Shown: one piece after another, positions 46,501 through 57,848 of the stretch
How positions within the stretch are numbered: the first letter of the stretch is position 1
Layout: each line of letters opens with the position of its first letter
NCBI GenBank assembly: GCA_003952965.2
Contig: CM025849.1
Span: 26,891,681-26,955,680, forward strand
Direction of reading: 5' to 3'
From: Morella rubra
Lineage: Eukaryota; Streptophyta; Magnoliopsida; Fagales; Myricaceae
Length of the DNA: 64,000 bases
Program-made: the position numbers and the translations under genes
Notes under the pieces: generated by a model
What the model was told of the DNA's origin: nothing
Database searches by the model: none
What the model saw: the letters and a program-made list of their open reading frames with translations, nothing else

Positions 46501-48392
46501 TGCCTCGTGATGAGCCCTGAAAAAGGTCTCCCGCTGTCACTGCCGATGCATAAAATTTTCTCTCCTGCTTCCTTTCGAAATTTATTTCAAAAAATTCCGC
46601 TCATTCTCTCTTCTCTCCCGACTCCTATGGAAAAACCATCTTCAGTTATTCCAAATCTAATCGTCCGATTTCTTCTTCAACTCATTCTCTGTAAATTTTC
46701 CTCTAATTTTTTTGCTCTGTTTTCTTTTCAGCCACAACAACAGCCAGCTATACACCAGAGCGACGCGAACGATGACCACGACAACGTGAAGCAACTCAAC
46801 GACTGTTCTTCTTTGTACTTGTCCTTGTAGGTAATTCTATCACATTTCCCATAAAGAAAAGTTAACTAATTTATATTATGTATTTTCCTTTAAAACCCTA
46901 AAGCCTGAAAAACCTATTTTGTCCATGATTTGCTTAATAAAACTAACAAGAATTGGAAATCTTTTCTATGTATGTCTTTGCCATGTCAGCGCGACTGACG
47001 GCGTCCAAGTCCGTGTTGTTCCTAAAGCCTAGCACCATCCCGGACGCGCCGGATCTGAGATATTGCTTGCATTGACTTTAACAATTGCTTGTCTTTCTGC
47101 TCTTGAAGCTTTTTATTTTCTGGTTTCTTTTACAATTATTGTCATCGCCTATGACAATTTTATTCCATTGGTATCTTATGCAGGGTTTGGGGGACGCTTC
47201 TGGCAGATATTGTCATTCAAATGCTTGGAACTGATTATGCTAGAATCTTGCGAGCAGACACAGTTATAGTTTTAATGCTGGAAAGGGAAATCTTTGTATT
47301 GACTTGGTTTGGGCCCCTCCTAGCTAGTACTTTATTACTTAATTGTTTAGTTAAAAGCACTATTGCATGATGTGAAGTTTTAGGACATGTTCGTTTTCAT
47401 CATTTTTATAGGATTTGAATCTTACTTTTATTTTTACAATCAAAAATCATAACATACACGCATTTTTATACAACACTTTATTACTTTTTTACACACACAA
47501 TCCCTTTTAACAACTTCTACACGTATTTTTATACAACTTTAACACTACCTAAATATTCACAATTTCATCAGAATCTTAAAAAAACATGAAAACGAACATG
47601 CCCTAGTTGCTCTTCTTGCTTTGTTTCCTTTCACTGTTAGAATGCTTTATTACTCTTGCTTGTTCTAATCTTTTATCTAGACTTGATTTATGTTTAATGT
47701 TAGTTGTTTGGATTTCTTTTCATCTACTTATTGATGTAAGCACATGGACTTGTTCGTCCTGCCATTTTGAGTTGTTGAGTACCAAGTTATCTCTTTGGGA
47801 TGTGATAATAAGAGAGCTCACTTAGAAGGATTCACATGGAGCCAAGCATTAATGGCTCTTTTCTGATAGTGATTAGTAAGTTGGTTTTCCATTTATGTCT
47901 AGAGATACATCTTGTTTTTCAATTAGGTGAAACCATTCCAGTGTTCCATCTACTTCTGCATCTGGTTTTGAATTGTTGATGTTTATGTTGGACTTGGAAA
48001 CCACTGGTGAGATAGCCCTTAATAGGCATGACGCACTTTAGAATACTATTATCAAATTCTTGACATGCTTTTAACTTGTAAAGCTAATCTGAAGTTGATG
48101 TGTATGTGGTTATTTGTTTGGTGTTTAACTCCCATTCAAAGCAAGAATTATGTTGGCATTGGGTCTTGAAACCATGAAAAGTACTTTCAAAATGTTAACC
48201 AAACAGGGCCTTTTAAAACTCTTCAATGTGGGTTCAAATTCAATGATGTTGGTTTGCATTTCACTTGGATTCGCTGCATCTCCCTTTATTATTGTTTTTA
48301 CTTATCTGCCTACACACATTTGTATTTGGCCTCTGGTTACTGATTTTTTGTGATGCCATTTGGGTTTATTATGACTATTTTATGTGCTGCAA
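46501..48392. other. Region upstream of the galacturonokinase exons, no clear first exon
   Basis: A 107-codon plus-strand frame at 46507-46830 and smaller frames at 47063-47269, 47607-47825 and 48150-48353 show no domain. The segment 46970-47050 is GC-richer. If a first exon of galacturonokinase exists here I could not recognise it. Confidence 0.35.
47383..47603. mobile_element. MITE with AGGRCATGTTCGTTTTCAT ends
   Basis: About 220 bp bounded by AGGACATGTTCGTTTTCAT at 47383 and ATGAAAACGAACATGCCCT ending at 47603, a near-perfect 19-bp inverted repeat next to a possible TA target duplication. The interior is AT-rich with ACACGCATTTTTATACAAC-type words. Non-coding. Confidence 0.8.
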
Positions 48393-48765
48393 TTAAATGA
48401 AATCAGAAAGATTGTGTCAGAAATGGCTGGGACAGGTGTTGAGGAAGTTCAAGTTGTAGTCTCTCCTTATCGGATTTGTCCATTGGGAGCTCACATTGAT
48501 CATCAGGTTAGCTTTGATGATTTATGCTTGTGAAATCAATAATTCATCTCAGTGGTGTGGCTTTAGGACGTTCTATCACCGTTAATAGACTGCATTTTCA
48601 CTTTCTCATTTTTTGAGTCGCTTTTCTTTTTGTTGAGTTCAATAATTATAACTTCTTTTAAGTTTCAATCTTTATTTAACCTCTCTATTTACAGGGTGGG
48701 ACTGTTACAGCTATGACAATTGATAAGGGAATTCTTTTGGGATTTATTCCTTCTGGTAACACTAG
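48393..48765 (+). pseudogene. Galacturonokinase fragment (two exons)
   Basis: Exon 48393-48506 reads LNEIRKIVSEMAG, VQVVVSPYRICPLGAHIDHQ and ends at CAG|GT. Exon 48695-48765 reads GGTVTAMTIDKGILLGFIPS, NTR and ends at TAG|GTAAG. These are the N-terminal GHMP-kinase residues of plant galacturonokinase, which phosphorylates galacturonic acid in the salvage pathway to UDP-GalA for cell-wall pectin. The GHMP signature part with the ATP-binding Gly/Ser loop and all later exons are missing before the CACTA element at 49185. Beyond that element the sequence is unrelated. The first exon is not recognisable and the acceptor in front of 48393 is not a clean AG. A segment at 48890-49040 (TSRGLIGIEGSGKDAVIRGE) does not match galacturonokinase. 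Confidence 0.75.
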
Positions 48766-49782
48766 GTAAGAGTAAGATACTCTTTTCATAGCTAACATTA
48801 ACAATTAGGTGAGGGCTATTTTGAAATTTCTGCAGTTTTGTATTTATATGGCATTTAGCCATAGAGTATGAGTCATCATCATAATCAACAAGTAAAAATA
48901 GCAAATGTTGCTTCCACCAAGCCACAGGTTTGGGAATTTAAGCTACTGAGCTCTAGTGAGGGAGTAACAAGCAGAGGCCTTATTGGTATTGAAGGATCTG
49001 GAAAAGACGCTGTTATAAGGGGAGAGGTTTACGAATAGAATGGTTCAAGGCCTTCCCAGTATGTGTTCAATCTTTTTAGCTTGCTAGTCATTCAACTTAA
49101 TTGGTTTGCTCGACAGAGTTTTGGGTCATTTGCTGATTTTTAAAGTTGGTCATACTAAAATTTGTTAGATGAAAGTATAATGCTCACTACAGAAAAAAGC
49201 ACCTATAGCGGCGGTCGGAAACCGCCGCTATAGGTCCAAAACCGCTGCTATAGGCTATAGCAGCGGTTTTTTAGCGGCGGCTATATCACCGTCGGCACAG
49301 CCCTATAGCCGCGGTTATAGAGACCGCTGGTGAATACATCGGCTCTATAGCGGCGGTCACACAGCGGCGGTCGGACCGCCGCTATAGAGCCAACTTTTGC
49401 GGTTTTTTCGCAGATGTCTGTAGCGGCGGCCAGTGACCGCCGCTAGTTTTTAGCGCGGTCTGCTATAGGGTTATAGCGGCGGTTACATGACCGCTGCTAT
49501 AACCCTTTCCGTTGGTTTAGATATAACGGCGGTCAGTGACCGCCGCTATATGTTTTTTTTTTTTTTTTCGAATTTTTTTTTTGGTTATATTTTCCTACCA
49601 TACAAATTTTGTTATAGATTTTAATTGATTAATGCAAACAAAGAAAAGTGCAATAAAACAAAATATATTTCATTATAAGCATGTCTTACAAGTTTTGCAT
49701 CAAACAAAAATAAGTGAAGGACATTTTCTCAATAGACTAAAAACTAACAAGTCATGACATTTAAGTACAAATAACTATAAAT

Positions 49783-51708
49783 TTAATCCTCTCCACCTTC
49801 AGCACCATCTGCTCCTGCACTTTCTGCGTCATCGGCATTGTCTGCTATTACAATATTGTAAAATTAACAAACAGTAATGACATGAACAAAGATAAAAGAG
49901 CTTAGTACATACTTAAAATTAAATTAATGGCAGTATTCATTTATGTTTGTATCTTACCAACACTCGTTTTCCGACTTGCATGAGATGATCTATGAATTGC
50001 TGGTGAAACTGATTGTTATTGGCAACATCTTGGTATTGACGTTGCTCCTACAACAGTTAACAAACATTAATTAACTACGAAATATACATAAATAGAATCA
50101 ATAGTAATACTTGAGGATAAGTAAATAAAACTTTTACCCAAGCTTGTGCCATCATTTGTATTGTAGATTTTAGCGATGCTACTTCAGACTCCAACATCTG
50201 AACTCTATTTTCCATAAATACCGCTCTCTCGTTACTAGAGGATGCAGGCTGACTAGATCTTACGTTGGTGTTGGCAGGATGAGATGAAGGAGTTGGTCCT
50301 AATCCAACGCCGCGAATGCGACCATGTCGTTCTGGACCAATCACTTGTGCATATCGGTCAGATGGTGACCAACCGATGCTGCCATCCACTCTAAATTCGT
50401 TGGAAGTTTGTGAACTTCCTGAATCGTTCAGTCCAATCTCTTCCATTCGCCTCTGAGAGAATACAACATACAATTAAATTTTGAATTAATATTCGCACAT
50501 TGAAATCAAAATTGATGTAATAATGACATACTATTTTCTCTGCTACGTCCGGATTTATTGGAGATCCGTCAGAACGCATATGGACAGCTTTATATAAATC
50601 CGCTCGATTGATTGGAACTTGTTTCTCTTTTTCCTGCATCACAAACACGAATTCGTGATGAAATTTAAATTACAAATAAGAATGACAATGATAAGTACTA
50701 TACTATTAAACAAACTAATGAAAGTACTACATACCAATTCGTGAGCATAACGTGCGAAGCTCTTTGATCCTGCAGTGTGGACCGTCGTTTGGAGCGATCT
50801 ATTTTGTTTTCCAGCATGACTTCGATGCTACATTAACATCAAGACAGTTAAAATTAATAAGAAGTTATATTCATAAAAATTATAATACGAATAAATAAAT
50901 GTCATACCCGTCCTGCATCAGAATACCAAAAATCGACTAATTTGCAAAATTGCTCCAAATTAACGTCTGTTGGAGCATTATTTTTCACATACTGAGGCGT
51001 AAAGGCCTCATCAAAAAATTTCTGCTTTAAACTACACTTGTAGTTCCTCCATTTCTCTCCTAAATCTTTGAGGAACCAGCTCTTGACAATATCCCCCAAT
51101 GGAGGCTCGGGGATTGTAAACCGTTTCTGCAAAATATACCCCAACAGTTAGGTGCGTCAATTATTAAATTTATATAGTTGAATAACAATTGTGACAAATA
51201 ACCAAAATTATACCGTCATGAGGCTCCAACAGTCCTCTTTTATTGACAATGGGACTTTACGCCAATCCGCCGCATCTAGGGGGATTTGATTCGCAACACG
51301 GCAACACAACCAGTGAATTTGTTAAATATTCCCCCTTCATTACCCAATGGCTGCCCATTGCCATTGAATTGTACTAGAATCAATTCGTCTTCCTTCAGAT
51401 TCCAGACGTCCGTCATCCGCGTGCCGCCACGCACTTTCCGGACTTCAGTACCACCTGCACATTTAGCATGTGAAACTAAATTGAGTAACATATTAAACTT
51501 AGATTATCTCTATTGTGGTTATGAACATACCAATTATTTCGTTATCGTTCAAAGATTGATCATAATCGGACGATGGCATCGTAGCCTGTTCTGAAGGATG
51601 CGCAGGTGGCTGTGACGGCGTCGCTTCTTGTGATGCCGTTGCTTCTTGCGATGGTGGCACAGGTGGCTGTGATGAAGAAGATATAGTCCTGAATCTCTTC
51701 CTCGTCAT
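49783..51708 (-). pseudogene. CACTA second gene (Ptta/En/Spm-type, TNPA-like), left arm copy
   Basis: Spliced gene of a plant CACTA element on the minus strand, starting MTRKRFRTISSSSQPPVP at 51708, then a Pro/Ser/Gln-rich stretch. Further exons read WNLKEDELILVQFNGNGQPL, KRFTIPEPPLGDIVKSWFL with GEKWRNYKCSLKQKFFDE (the Ptta/En/Spm transposon domain), INRADLYKAVHMRSDGSPI and a coiled coil with ENRVQMLESEVASLKSTIQM, ending in an acidic tail at 49783. Such proteins bind the subterminal repeats. In this arm the frame breaks after NKFTGCVA (about 51297), where the right arm reads on as RVANQIPLDAADWRKVPLS. The last coiled-coil exon, in contrast, is intact here. Confidence 0.8.
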
Positions 51709-51874
51709 TGTACCTATACAATATTTAAACATGCATAAAAGTGATTTCAATGTAAAATTCAACAATACAAAACACATTTCCTTAAACAAAACATCAACAA
51801 AACGAATATATCGTAAATCTGAGCATGTAAAAAAAAATATTTCACAAAAACAGAGAGATATTTGACATACCATA

Positions 51875-52494
51875 GGAAATTCCTGAGGTATATCTAGTGT
51901 TGTTCCTTCCACCTCATTTCTAAACCACGTCAAATCATCGTGTACATTCTCGAGGATTTGCTCAACGTTGAAATTGTAAGGTTCATTTTCACAGTAGTCA
52001 TCTATGTCATCATTACCATTACCAATCAAACACATCTCTTGGTTTGGTCTTGACAACTACTTCCCAATTTGGATGTCTTTCATCTGCTACATAGTATACT
52101 TGAGATGCTTGTGTGCCAAAATGAATGGATCATCGCTTAATCGATCTCCAGTATGCACTAAACGCGAAAAATTAACAAGTTCGAATCCAAACTCATCAAC
52201 TTTATATCCCCTACCAATAGCTGTGTCAACCCAATCACATTTGAATAGTACAAAACATTCTTCATCAAAATAGTTTAACTCAATGATACTTATAATTCGC
52301 CCGTAATATGTGGTGCCCCCTTCAACAGTCACACATACTCCACTATTTTGAGTTGTTCTGCCTATTTCATTGTCTTTTGTACGAAATTTCACACCATTAT
52401 GTACATATCGGCTAAATGATCTAGCTTCGGGGTTTGGACCTTTAGCAAGCCATCGAACTCTATTTGGAAGTTGATGCTTCATCATCTCGTCCAT
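51875..52494 (-). pseudogene. C-terminal part of CACTA transposase (DUF4216-type), left arm copy
   Basis: From 52494 the minus strand reads MDEMMKHQLPNRVRWLAKGP, VKFRTKDNEIGRTTQNSGVC, YYGRIISIIELNYFDEECFV, FKCDWVDTAIGRGYKVDEFG and then KHLKYTM with a stop at 52087. This is the DUF4216 region found at the C-terminus of TNPD/TNP2 transposases of plant CACTA elements. The stop near 52087 is a frame change: the next frame continues YVADERHPNWEVVVKT and a long acidic tail (CENEPYNFNVEQILENVHD). The catalytic core upstream is missing because the arm ends at the palindrome centre. Confidence 0.85.
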
Positions 52495-52607
52495 ATTTTG
52501 TACCTATTTTCCTCGAACAACAACTCAAGATTAAAACTAATTGTAAGTTTAAAGTAATCAGCCAATGCAAAACATTTTAAACATAACACATACATAGTTT
52601 CGAAACC

Positions 52608-52667
52608 AGTCACAAAATTCATCCCTATGCATCTTATCGATGACCTAATCTGGTGGTCGACTACTAC
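52608..52667. other. Central spacer of the palindrome
   Basis: 60 bp between the inverted arms, unique within the element, with GTCGACTACTAC near its right edge. It is the loop of any hairpin RNA read through the element and marks the point where the two copies were joined. Confidence 0.75.
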
Positions 52668-52782
52668 GGTTTCGAAACTATTGTATGTGTTATAGTTAAG
52701 ATGTTTTGCATTGGTTGATTACTTTAAAACTTACAATTAGTTTTAATCTTGAGTTGTTGTTCGAGGAAAATAGGTACAAAAT

Positions 52783-53400
52783 ATGGACGAGACGATGAAG
52801 CATCAACTTCCAAATAGAGTTCGATGGCTTGCTAAAGGTCCAAACCCCGAAGCTAGATCATTTAGCGATATGTACATAATGGTGTGAAATTTCGTACAAA
52901 AGACAATGAAATAGGCAGAACAACTCAAAATAGTGGAGTATGTGTGACTGTTGAAGGGGGCACCACATATTACGGGCGAATTATAAGTATCATTGAGTTA
53001 AACTATTTTGATGAAGAATGTTTTGTACTATTCAAATGTGATTGGGTTGACACAGCTATTGGTAGGGGATATAAAGTTGATGAGTTTGGATTGAACTTGT
53101 TAATTTTTCGCGTTTAGTGCATACTGGAGATCGATTAAGCGATGATCCATTCATTTTGGCATCACAAGCATCTCAAGTATACTATGTAGCAGATGAAAGA
53201 CATCCAAATTGGGAAGTAGTTGTCAAGACCAAACCAAGAGATGTGTTTGATGCTGGTAATGATGACGACATAGATGACTACTGTGAAAATGAACCTTACA
53301 ATTTCAACGTTGAGCAAATCCTCGAGAATGTACAGATGATTTGACGTGGTTTAGAAATGAGGTGGAAGGAACAACACTAGATATACCTCAGGAATTTCCT
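52783..53400 (+). pseudogene. C-terminal part of CACTA transposase (DUF4216-type), right arm copy
   Basis: Inverted copy of the segment at 51875-52494. It starts ATGGACGAGACGATGAAG (Met to Thr at the fourth codon relative to the left arm). A C is missing in TTTAGCGATATG near 52865 where the left arm has TTTAGCCGATATG, which breaks the frame early. Another base is missing near 53093. The later part reads YVADERHPNWEVVVKTKP in frame. The lesions differ from those of the left arm. Confidence 0.85.
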
Positions 53401-53563
53401 ATGGTATGTCAAATATCTCTTTTTGTGTGAAATATTTTTTTTTACATGCTCAGATTTACGATATATTCGTTTTATTGACGTTTTGTTTAAGGAAATGTGT
53501 TTTGTATTGTTGAATTTTACATTGAAATCACTTTTATGCATGTTTAAATATTGTATAGGTACA

Positions 53564-55488
53564 ATGACGAGGAAGAGATTCAGGACTATATCTTCTTCAT
53601 CACAGCCACCTGTGCCACCATCGCAAGAAGCAACGGCATCACAAGAAGCAACGCCGTCACAGCCACCTGCGCATCCTTCAGAACAGGCTACGATGCCATC
53701 GTTTGATTATGATCAATCTTTGAACGATAACGAAATAATTGGTATGTTCATAACCACAATAGAGATAATCTAAGTTTAATATGTTACTCAATTTAGTTTC
53801 ACATGCTAAATGTGCAGGTGGTACTGGAGTCCGGAAAGTGCGTGGCGGCACGCGGATGACGACGTTTGGAATCTGAAGGAAGACGAATTGATTCTAGTAC
53901 AATTCAATGGCAATGGGCAGCCATTGGGTAATGAAGGGGGAATATTTAACAAATTCACTGGTTGTGTTGCCCGTGTTGCGAATCAAATCCCCCTAGATGC
54001 GGCGGATTGGCGTAAAGTCCCATTGTCAATAAAAGAGGACTGTTGGAGCCTCATGACGGTATAATTTTGGTTATTTGTCACAATTGTTATTCAACTATAT
54101 AAATTTAATAATTGACGCACCTAACTGTTGGGGTATATTTTGCAGAAACGGTTTACAATCCCCGAGCCTCCATTGGGGGATATTGTCAAGAGCTGGTTCC
54201 TCAAAGATTTAGGAGAGAAATGGAGGAACTACAAGTGTAGTTTAAAGCAGAAATTTTTTGATGAGGCCTTTACGCCTCAGTATGTGAAAAATAATGCTCC
54301 AACAGACGTTAATTTGGAGCAATTTTGCAAATTAGTCGATTTTTGGTATTCTGATGCAGGACGGGTATGACATTTATTTATTCGTATTATAATTTTTATG
54401 AATATAACTTCTTATTAATTTTAACTGTCTTGATGTTAATGTAGCATCGAAGTCATGCTGGAAAACAAAATAGATCGCTCCAAACGACGGTCCACACTGC
54501 AGGATCAAAGAGCTTCGCACGTTATGCTCACGAATTGGTATGTAGTACTTCATTAGTTTGTTTAATAGTATAGTACTTATCATTGTCATTCTTATTTGTA
54601 ATTTACAATTTCATCACGAATTCGTGTTTGTGATGCAGGAAAAAGAGAAACAAGTTCCAATCAATCGAGCGGATTTATATAAAGCTGTCCATATGCGTTC
54701 TGACGGATCTCCAATAAATCCGGACGTAGCAGAGAAAATAGTATGTCATTATTACATCAATTTTGATTTCAATGTGCGAATATTAATTCAAAATTTAATT
54801 GTATGTTGTATTCTCTCAGAGGCGAATGGAAGAGATTGGACTGAACGATTCAGGAAGTTCACAAACTTCCAACGAATTTAGAGTGGATGGCAGCATCGGT
54901 TGGTCACCATCTGACCGATATGCACAAGTGATTGGTCCAGAACGACATGGTCGCATTCGCGGCGTTGGATTAGGACCAACTCCTTCATCTCATCCTGCCA
55001 ACACCAACGTAAGATCTAGTCAGCCTGCATCCTCTAGTAACGAGAGAGCGGTATTTATGGAAAATAGATTCAGATGTTGGAGTCTGAAGTAGCATCGCTA
55101 AATCTACAATACAAATGATGGCACAAGCTTGGGTAAAAGTTTTATTTACTTATCCTCAAGTATTACTATTGATTCTATTTATGTATATTTCGTAGTTAAT
55201 TAATGTTTGTTTAACTGTTGTAGGAGCAACGTCAATACCAAGATGTTGCCAATAACAATCACGTTTCACCAGCAATTCATAGATCATCTCATGCAAGTCG
55301 GAAAACGAGTGTTGGTAAGATACAAACATAAATGAATACTGCCATTAATTTAATTTTAAGTATGTACTAAGCTCTTTTATCTTTGTTCATGTCATTACTG
55401 TTTGTTAATTTTACAATATTGTACTAGCAGACAATGTCGATGACGCAGAAAGTGCAAGAGCAGATGGTGCTGAAGGTGGAGAGGATTA
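53564..55488 (+). pseudogene. CACTA second gene (Ptta/En/Spm-type, TNPA-like), right arm copy
   Basis: Inverted copy of 49783-51708. It carries MTRKRFRTISSSSQPPVP, RVANQIPLDAADWRKVPLS (broken in the left arm), KRFTIPEPPLGDIVKSWFL, RNYKCSLKQKFFDE and RRMEEIGLNDSGSSQTSNEF. Near 53860 an indel in the VRGGTRMTD region changes the frame (the text reads ADDDVWNLKED), and near 55070 a base is missing in ENRVQMLESE so the coiled coil is cut off. Neither arm alone encodes a complete protein. Confidence 0.8.
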
Positions 55489-56107
55489 AATTTATAGTTA
55501 TTTGTAGTTAAATGTCATGACTTGTTAGTTTTTAGACTATTGAGAAAATGTCCTTCACTTATTTTTGTTTGATGCAAAACTTGTAAGACATGCTTATAAT
55601 GAAATATATTTTGTTTTATTACACTTTTCTTTGTTTGCATTAATCAATTAAAATCTATAACAAAATTTGTATGTCATGAAAATATAAAAAAAAAAAATTC
55701 GAAAAAAAAAAAAAAAACATCTATAGCAGCAGTCATGGACCGCCGTTATATCTAAACCAACGGAAAGGGTTATAGCAGCGGTCATGTAACCGCCGCTATA
55801 ACACAATAGCTGACCGCGACTATAATCTATAGCGGCGGTCACTGACCGCCGCTATAGCACATCTGCGAAAAAACCGCAACCACGATTGGGCCCTATAGCG
55901 GCGGTCCAGCCGCCACTGTGTGACCGCCGTTATAGAGCCGATGTATTCAACAGCAGTCTTTATAACCGCGGCTATAGGGCTGTGCCGACGGTGATATAGC
56001 GGCGTCTTGACCGCCGCCAAAAAACCGCTGCTATAGCCTATAGCAGCGGTTTTGGGACCTATAGCGGCGGTTTTCGACCGCCGCTATAGGTGCTTTTTTT
56101 TGTAGTG

Positions 56108-56290
56108 AAAGTGCTCATTCCAAAAATCGGAAAGGTTGTGTTTAGTAGATCTCTCATCCATGCGGCGACATGCGCCATTTTGCCATCCAGCAAACCCATC
56201 CAGGCTGCTGGAAGGGCAACGGTAAGGGAGTGAATCTTTAAGCAAGGAAAATAATAGTGTTTCTTTAATAGAAGGGAAATTTGCTTTTTA
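56108..56290. repeat. Dispersed repeat, copy 1 (copy 2 at 62213-62360)
   Basis: Directly abuts the CACTA end. Shared phrases with the second copy, same orientation: CTCATTCCAAAAATCGGAA, TTTGCCATCCAGCA and TCTTTAAGCAAGGAAAATAA. On the minus strand both have a short frame with FPIFGMS. I do not recognise the source. Confidence 0.7.
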
Positions 56291-56638
56291 GTCACTTATT
56301 TTTACCCCTTTTTATTTTTAGTCCTAAAATTTAATGGTTCAAATTTTTAGTCCCAGATCTTTTCATACTTGAAAAAAATAGTCCATCCGTTACCTTCCAT
56401 TAGTATGACTAACGTAAATTTCATCAACGTCAGCATATTCCTACAAATTAGCATCAATTTTCACGTCATTCTTTTCACTAGATAAACGACATAGCTCACA
56501 TCTAAACATAAATGAAAATGCTGCGTTCAATGAATCAACCCGTGCGTTAAAGGATTCCGCCGCACCAAAAAACGCAACGTTTTCATTTGTAAAGGACGCG
56601 CATATTAACCACTCTGTGATAACTCGATTTCCTCCCAT
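56291..56638. other. Repeat-like interval
   Basis: The part at 56290-56440 (TTTTTAGTCC, GTCCATCCGTTA, ATTAGTATGACTAACG) has the wording of the foldback elements near 13.5 and 15.9 kb, probably a half copy. No gene. Confidence 0.4.
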
Positions 56639-56905
56639 AGCCCGGTTCTTCTCTTCCTCCTCCTCCGCCTCATTTCCTCCCTCTTTCCCATCTCTCTTTC
56701 CCTCTCCGAAAACCAGGCTCTCCTCAAACTCAAGAGATCATTCACCCATGCAGACGCTCTAAGTTCCTGGGTTCCCGACTCCTCTCCTTGCTCGGCCAAG
56801 TACAAGGGAGTCATTTGCTCTGGTGGCATAATTACCGGTCTCCATCTTGCACGCTTAGGTCTTTCAGTAAAGATAGATGTCGACGCTTTACTTGACCTCG
56901 TCGAA
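56639..56905 (+). pseudogene. N-terminal fragment of a pollen receptor-like kinase (LRR type)
   Basis: The frame from about 56639 has a Leu-rich signal-peptide-like stretch (VLLFLLLRLISSLFPISLS), then SENQALLKLKRSFTHADALS, WVPDSSPC, YKGVICSGGIITGLHLARLG and IDVDALL. This is the signal peptide and LRRNT/first LRR of plant pollen receptor-like kinases (PRK family), which act in pollen tube growth. There is no ATG in frame ahead of the signal peptide, and after IDVDALL the match is lost. No LRR, transmembrane or kinase part follows, so it is a dead fragment. Confidence 0.75.
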
Positions 56906-57206
56906 CAGCATGGCGCTCCCACCATTTTCATTGAACAGTTGTGCTTCCACATGTGCTTGCACTGACCCTTTATCCCCTTCTCTCTACCTCCTCCTCCAAT
57001 CCGGAACCCATTCTTTGAGCGTTCCCAGAACTCTTGTCAGCTTCAGAATGTCGTGTTCTAATCAGAGGTTCTTGCAGGTTGACACCCAGCAACCTCAGAG
57101 ACTTCGAGTAGCAGCTTCTGAGACCACAAAGAAGAAAAGGAAGCCGAAGTCGAGCTTCTTCGAGCAAAGAAGCCCTACCGTTCCACATCACTTAGTGAAC
57201 TTTTGA
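56877..57206 (+). other. Unrecognised 109-codon frame following the PRK fragment
   Basis: Open from an ATG at 56877. The middle reads like a plastid targeting peptide joined to a basic stretch (Ser/Leu/Arg-rich, then RVAASETTKKKRKPKSSFFE). This could be another captured gene fragment, but I do not recognise a family and there is no following exon. Confidence 0.25.
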
Positions 57207-57848
57207 AACTGTTGATAACTCCCTATGGCCACGCCAACCTCCTCTTCCAGTACCACTAATTCATTATCCAACAACCGAGACAGAGATCTGGGTTTTTCCC
57301 CGTCCGCCATTAGGCTTGCTTGCCAAAGTTATTGTACATCTACAGGACGACGTAGGAGCCCAGACTCAATGACCTCTCTCATCAGCCGCGACATCGTAGA
57401 CATTCCACCGAGCCCACCCCTTTCAACCATGCATCCACGCGAAAGCAAATGTCTTGCCAGAATAAGTCGGGCGTGACGTCGCAATAGAGAGCCATCCTCT
57501 TCCTCTCTCCCTACTCTTGTCGAGCCGTCCTCTCTGCCTAGAAAATTATGACGGACATGGGAGGTGGCAGACCTTGCCCCATCCACTATTCGGAGGGCTT
57601 CCATGCAGAGACACAGTACAGTATGGTGTCTACCCACCCATATATTTTCGTGTTTAATCTCCATCCATTTCGGTAAACAAGTATATAAAAAGGAGGGTGT
57701 CATTTCACATTTGAATGCAATTCAGTGCATTCCCACAATCTGTAAGCTCCTCTCCTACCTTTGTCCTCTGCTTTGTGTTCTTTAAATTATTAAACATAAT
57801 CTTACATTACTCAAACTGCGTTAGTTGAATCTACAAATATCGTAGCAG
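57207..57848. other. Interval without a supported gene
   Basis: C-rich frames on both strands (57225-57476 plus, 57329-57703 minus) overlap each other and lack domains. A TATAAAAAG-type word occurs near 57684. Confidence 0.35.

Larger units (their letters stand above)
49185..52607. repeat. Left arm of the CACTA inverted repeat
   Basis: 3423 bp, pairs with 52668-56107. The outermost ~380 bp (49199-49555) is the array of TAGCGGCGGTC/CCGCCGCTATA motifs. Genes in this arm run on the minus strand, away from the centre. Confidence 0.9.
49185..56107. mobile_element. Palindromic CACTA element with ~3.4-kb inverted arms
   Basis: Begins CACTACAG at 49185 and ends TTTGTAGTG at 56107. The left arm (49185-52607) and right arm (52668-56107) are inverted copies of each other along their whole length, including the terminal repeats, the subterminal TAGCGGCGGTC arrays, introns and exons, with a few percent divergence by eye and a 60-bp spacer. 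The arms meet at GGTTTCGAAAC on either side of the spacer. Each contains the end of a transposase gene (DUF4216-type region) and a second Ptta/En/Spm-type gene; the transposase catalytic half is absent. Flanking trinucleotides are GCT (left) and AAA (right), so no target duplication is seen. It probably arose by inverted duplication of one end of a full element. Confidence 0.92.
52668..56107. repeat. Right arm of the CACTA inverted repeat
   Basis: 3440 bp, pairs with 49185-52607. It differs from the left arm by scattered substitutions and small indels, and its outermost ~390 bp (55715-56095) is the subterminal motif array. Confidence 0.9.

Noticed and set aside
48890..49040. Coding-like stretch with TSRGLIGIEGSGKDAVIRGE as a third galacturonokinase exon
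   Set aside because: It does not resemble the sequence that should follow the second exon of that gene, and it lacks clean splice borders.
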